From Capillidium heterosporum (lineage: Eukaryota > Entomophthoromycota > Entomophthoromycetes > Entomophthorales > Capillidiaceae): a stretch of DNA of 64,000 nt. Under the pieces are notes generated by a model, which was not told the DNA's origin, made no database searches, and saw only the letters and a program-made list of their open reading frames with translations. The stretch's first letter is position 1. Every line of letters begins with the position of its first letter. Where the stretch lies: NCBI GenBank assembly GCA_016630905.1, contig WBMQ01000009.1, forward strand, positions 558,001-622,000, given 5' to 3'. Below are positions 59,819 to 64,000 of this stretch, one piece after another. The translations under genes and the position numbers were made by a program.

Positions 59819-62231
59819 ATTAGTAGTCAATTTTCAAAACAGGTGAATGAGGTTATAACAGGAAATAGTTAATACTAAGTTAAGCTGGGAATTAAATTTT
59901 ATACAGCAGTAATAAAAATCTAATTCAAATGTACAAACAATAATGAGATGTTTTAGATTAAAAGCTCAATGAAGTTTTCAAGTAAATTCAGGTGATATCA
60001 AATTTCAAGTGAGTTTGAACAGCGGTTTTCGTTAAAACTTAAATAGAGTGCTCTAGTTTCGTTTAGTTGATGGATGGATCAGATGTTCCTTGTTGGTTGT
60101 AGTTGTGAACTTGGGTTTAATTTAGAGAAAAAATTTAGGCGTGAATTTGCATAACCCCTTCAAATTTTGCGATCCTAATGGACAAATCAGGTTAGACCAT
60201 CTTGCAGTTTGGAAGCTGTGATGACGTCTCCATCCCACTTTTAACTTTCCAAAAGGGGATAGATGGTTGTAGGAGAATTAACTAAAGTTTAGTTAAATTT
60301 TAAAACTTTCTAAAGTTTAATTAACCAAAATCTTAGTACCATCCTAAAATTATAAAAATAATCATATACCTTTGGATTTATATTAAATATATATACTGAA
60401 AAGAAATAGGCTCAGTCACTACTATACTTTAGTAAATATAAAATACCTATACATTAAATATTGTTGAAATTATTTATTTAGTAAAATAGCTACTATTATT
60501 GTTGGGAAGCATCTACAAAAAACGCTTATCAGCAGGAGTTAGCCAAAAGGCAATAGTAACCAGTACTCCATAAAAGCTAAAAAGTTGACGATAAGGTTGT
60601 ATAAGGAGGAAGCACGTTCTTGGAGCTTGATTCAGAGGCGGTGGGCAAGCAGGAATACTTCAATCATAGCTATGAGGCTAAGGAGGATAGTTGGGTTCAT
60701 CAATCCAATAGAGTTCTAGGATTCGATTCAGTTGGGTTCGATTCAGGTCAGTGTCGCTCTCTGGCTTAGAGAGATGCTAATTCTCAATTATAAACTGTAC
60801 TGTCAATAGCGAGTCTATACTATACTAATAGCAGAAGAAAATATCAAATGATTCAATATATTTACTTAGCCTACTACTAAGTTCACCATGTACCTTATAG
60901 ACTATTTATCTTCAGTAGTAGGTACTCTGGATACTGGTGGTTAGCATTTTACCTAATCTCTAATATTAATATCCATACTACTTTTCTAGATGATTATCAA
61001 TAATTTTAGATAATGCAAAGATTAATTAGGAACAGTCAATGTTAAATTAGACGCTTAATTCATGCTAAAGGGAATAGGAATATCTAGCATTGCTAAAGTA
61101 GATGCCAACTAGTAGTTTATGAAATTAGGTTATAAACTTGAATTTTGGCTATTAAGCAAAACTATAGCTAATTTAAAACTTTTTTACAATTATAAATAAT
61201 ATACTAAATATATTTACTAAAAAGAAAGTTATACTTTATAGTATTAGATATAGTACCTACACTTTTTATATTTAAAAATAAAATATATTTCTATTTATAA
61301 TTAGCAATCAAAAGTTTACTTAAAGCTAAATAATAATTAATAGGTTTTAATAAGTCTAATACTATAGCATCTTTTCTTTTATTTAAAATACTATTAATTA
61401 AACTGTTTATACTTTGGTTTTTATAGATGTGTCTTTGTTATTTCATATCTACTAACCTTTTTTATAGATTAGAGGGGTATATATGTTTTATATAAAACAC
61501 AGCTTTTAAAATCCTTTAAATTGATTTAAATTATATATTAGTAAACTTTAAAATATAAATACCTTAAGATACTAATATATCTTTTTCTTTCCACATATAT
61601 TGCTCTATTAATATAGTTTATAAGCTTCTCCTATTTTGTTTCTTATAAACTATATTTACTGTTATTAAGCAAATATACTGGCAGGTGTTTATATAATATG
61701 GATAGTAAGGATCTATAAATTTGAAAAGTATGAAACTTCATCTGTTTAAAAGGATTAAAGTATTTCAAATATAAAAGGATTGAGGTGTAGGTTTTAGTTA
61801 AATTGTGAAATGGGTATAGGATTGTAGTCGAGATGTTCTTTCTTTGTAGGGGGCATCTTTACCTCTATAACCCAACCCACCTTATCCTACTTAAGCTTTC
61901 GTTTTGTTTAAAAAAGCTATCCTCCTCAACCAAACTTTGTATGGAAGTTAAGGACCTATTTTTCCGAACTCTTCATCCAAGCAATTTGTAGGGAAAATTT
62001 TACATCCCCTTTAAAGAACTAAACGGTGCTCAATATCATGGTTCGAAACCTAGGACCAATCCCAAGTTTCGGATAGAGATGGAGATGGAAAATAAAAAAT
62101 TAGGGATCTAGATCCTTTACCACCAAATATAGATAAAATTCAATTAAGCTTTAGCAGTATAAATAAGACAAAAAATCTCGTAAAATTTTGAAAAATCAGA
62201 GAATTGAGCTTCAATTTGAAAATCAAGAACA
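59819..62231. other. Long AT-rich intergenic region
   Basis: 2.4 kb between DHH1 and the carbonic anhydrase gene. It contains a dyad near 60,275-60,335 (taaagtttagttaa / ttctaaagtttaattaac) and a possible small membrane-peptide relic at 60539-60700. The stretch 61.1-61.7 kb is extremely AT-rich. No mobile element is recognisable. Confidence 0.4.
60539..60700 (-). pseudogene. Possible small membrane-protein relic
   Basis: Reading the minus strand from an ATG at 60700 gives a hydrophobic 22-residue stretch (MNPTILLSLIAMIEVFLLAH and two more residues), an in-frame TGA at 60632-60634, then KLQERASSLYNLIVNFLAF and a second hydrophobic end before TAA at 60539. The local base composition is GC-richer than its surroundings. 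It could be a dead small two-span protein or part of an unrecognised spliced gene. No family is assigned. Confidence 0.25.
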
Positions 62232-62977
62232 ATGAGTAGCAACGGCCACCAAGACTTCATCAGCCAAATCCTCACCCAGAACAACCAGTACCAGGACCAA
62301 TCCTACAAGGCTCATTCGGATCTCCACCAAACTTTAGTCAAGGGACAGATCCCTAAAGCTTTGTACATCGGCTGTGCAGACTCCAGAGTCCCCGAAAGTT
62401 TAATATTCAACCTAAGTAAGCCCTTTTTAATTATATATACTGATGTTCCTTGTTTGTAAATGAAGAACCTGGTGATATGTTCGTCCATCGTAATGTGGCC
62501 AACATCATCCACAATAACGACGTCAATTTCTTAAGTTGTTTACAGTACGCTGTCACCGTGTTGAAGGTCGAACATATCATCGTATGTGGACACCAGAGTT
62601 GTGGTGGTGTCAACGCCAGTATGCAGGACAAGAGTTTGGGCACTTTGGACTTATGGTTGCACCCAACTAAACAGCTCTACAAAGGTATATTCTTTCCAAT
62701 TTTCTCGTCACTAAATTTATCTTAATAAATAGATAACGCAGCCGCATTGGAAGCCTTTGGTCCCGAAGAGAGGCTAGCCAAGATGGTCGAATTGAACGTC
62801 CAGCTAGCTTTGAAGAACTTAGCTAATACCATCTACGTCCAAGACGCTTGGAAATCGGGTCAGAAGCTGACTTTGCACGGATTGGTCTACCATTTGGATG
62901 GTGGTAATGTAGAGAACTTAAAGATTAGCTTGGACAAGCCTGCTGACATTCAGAGTAACTTGCACTTGAAGCTTTAA
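62232..62977 (+). CDS. NCE103: Beta-class carbonic anhydrase
   Basis: Interconverts CO2 and bicarbonate, supplying bicarbonate to carboxylases and, in fungi, CO2 signalling. Exons 62232-62415, 62466-62684 and 62733-62977 sum to 648 nt, 215 aa. Zinc ligands are Cys48 (CADSRV), His104 and Cys107 (GHQSCGG). The Asp50-Arg52 catalytic dyad is present, as are [12 protein letters not shown] and the C-terminal [12 protein letters not shown] region. No presequence is seen, so a cytosolic location is likely. Two short introns of 48-50 nt keep the phase. The gene converges on the next one, with 82 bp between stop codons. Confidence 0.94.
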
Positions 62978-63059
62978 GTTTGGAAATAAATGTATCTGTT
63001 TTTAAAAAGAAAGGAAATAACTTTATTCTATATTAATGTATGAAGGCATCACATCTATC

Positions 63060-64000
63060 TTAAACCTTGCCTTTGAACTTGACCTTGTCGTCAAAGATTT
63101 TGTAGGCCTTTTTCAACAGCAACTGTTGGTCGTATGGTAATCCTGGTAACAACTTCTCGACTTCACCTTCCTTATCTACCAAACTGAACAACGTAAATAG
63201 TGGTTTAAATTGCTGCTCCAAAGGCTCTAAACCTGCTTGGAACTCTTGCAACCACACCTTCATCAGGTAGTAACTCAAAAACTGGATATCTTGAAGTTCC
63301 TTCAGATTGGATAGAAGGTGGATCAATCGATTGGTATTGGAAAATTGCAGCTCAATGAACCTTTTAAAGTTGATGTAGATGAGATAGCTACAATTTTGTA
63401 AGTCGGAGCTACGGTTCAGGATCAACTTTTCGAAGATTAGAGTCAAAGCATCACTGTGGGGGATTGAGGGTAGATTGGGTAGGTAGGTCAGCAACTGGTT
63501 TAAAGTGGTAGACTTGATGGATCCGTCACTGCTTATCGTTAACTTTATGATGTTTAGAAATAGGTGAATGAGGCCAATATTGCCATTGGAGTAGTACTTC
63601 AGCAGCTGTAAGGTTAAGAGCAGGATGTCATCCAAGTTTCCTTTGATTTTGTTGTTGAGCTTGAGAGTAGTATGCTTGTCTAGGATGAAGTGGTTGAGTA
63701 CCAGGCCAGTTGCCAGCTGAAGGTTTAAGTTGGTACCGGTAGATGGGGTAACTAAAATACCAAACAGCTTTTCGACGATTTTGAAGGTTTGCTCTGGATC
63801 AAATTTGTCAATGTAGGATTCAATCAATCCTTTCAACTGTGGGTTGGATTGGTAGTTTGCACTAGTAAGGTTGATGAGGTTGGGCTGAACTTCGATCAAC
63901 TGGACTACCAGCTGAACTAGGAGCTGGATGTCGAAGGTGGTATCAGAGGAAAGATTGCTAATGCGTACAAGCTGTAGGTTCAAAGTTAGATCTATAAGTT
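63060..64000 (-). CDS. C-terminal part of an unidentified alpha-helical protein (runs off the window)
   Basis: The open frame covers 313 codons from the window edge to a stop at 63060 with no in-frame start of its own, so the gene begins beyond the window. The visible protein is leucine- and isoleucine-rich with regular amphipathic helices (for example LLTLQLLKYYSNGNIGLIHL, LLTYLPNLPSIPHSDALTL), like ARM/HEAT or other helical scaffold proteins. It has no membrane span or catalytic motif. I do not recognise the family. It converges with the carbonic anhydrase gene. Confidence 0.7.
   Translation of the reverse strand, partial: LIDLTLNLQLVRISNLSSDTTFDIQLLVQLVVQLIEVQPNLINLTSANYQSNPQLKGLIESYIDKFDPEQTFKIVEKLFGILVTPSTGTNLNLQLATGLVLNHFILDKHTTLKLNNKIKGNLDDILLLTLQLLKYYSNGNIGLIHLFLNIIKLTISSDGSIKSTTLNQLLTYLPNLPSIPHSDALTLIFEKLILNRSSDLQNCSYLIYINFKRFIELQFSNTNRLIHLLSNLKELQDIQFLSYYLMKVWLQEFQAGLEPLEQQFKPLFTLFSLVDKEGEVEKLLPGLPYDQQLLLKKAYKIFDDKVKFKGKV

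Noticed and set aside
60720-60750. tRNA B-box-like sequence (ggttcgattc)
   Set aside because: No matching A box or acceptor/anticodon arms could be folded around it.
62040-62060. B-box-like ggttcgaaacc
   Set aside because: Palindromic match only; upstream sequence does not form a tRNA.

Overview
This is nuclear DNA from an early-diverging fungus. Almost every gene is split by very short GT..AG introns (about 34-60 nt), UTRs and intergenic DNA are AT-rich, and the conserved genes are of fungal/opisthokont type (GLE1, NIP7, TAF4, GCN5, VTS1, RPS31, CUE3, EAF3, DHH1). A class-A-like seven-transmembrane receptor, a tyrosinase family, chymotrypsin-fold proteases and an indoleamine-dioxygenase relic occur together, which fits Entomophthoromycotina (Conidiobolus-like). 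That placement is an inference from gene content. Exon models were assembled by hand from splice signals and reading phase; where stated, the summed coding length is an exact multiple of three.

Layout. 0.5-2.2 kb: GLE1. 3-8.6 kb: a tandem family of secreted serine proteases (two intact, one pseudogene) with elastase-like pocket residues. 10-11.4 kb: mitochondrial ornithine acetyltransferase. 12.3-19.9 kb: the most unusual locus, one giant secreted protein (about 2,545 aa) built from about 40 six-cysteine modules of a type I do not recognise; one ~250-bp patch contains a cluster of indels that breaks the frame. 21.3-31.6 kb: housekeeping block with ATP synthase subunit g and NIP7 (divergent), TAF4 and a triple-KH protein (divergent), then GCN5. 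32-37.7 kb: a seven-transmembrane receptor, a dead tyrosinase and a near-intact tyrosinase sharing an upstream element. 38.5-39.7 kb: an indoleamine 2,3-dioxygenase pseudogene. 41.2-42 kb: ornithine decarboxylase antizyme with a +1 programmed frameshift site. 44.9-64 kb: TatD-type nuclease, VTS1, ubiquitin-S27a, CUE3/ASCC2, a SANT protein, EAF3, DHH1, beta-carbonic anhydrase and the end of an unidentified helical protein.

Themes. Secreted or environment-facing genes (proteases, Cys-rich protein, receptor, tyrosinase) sit in gene-poor, duplication-prone stretches, and several copies are degenerate. Housekeeping genes are compact, often head-to-head with about 200-bp shared promoters. RNA control is well represented (Gle1, Vts1, Dhh1, Cue3, the KH protein, antizyme frameshifting), as is chromatin/transcription (TAF4, GCN5, EAF3). 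Several otherwise good genes (TAF4, DHH1, tyrosinase, the Cys-rich protein, possibly TatD) each carry a small frame break, which suggests scattered single-base assembly errors. The antizyme break is different: it lies exactly at a stop codon where the family always shifts frame.
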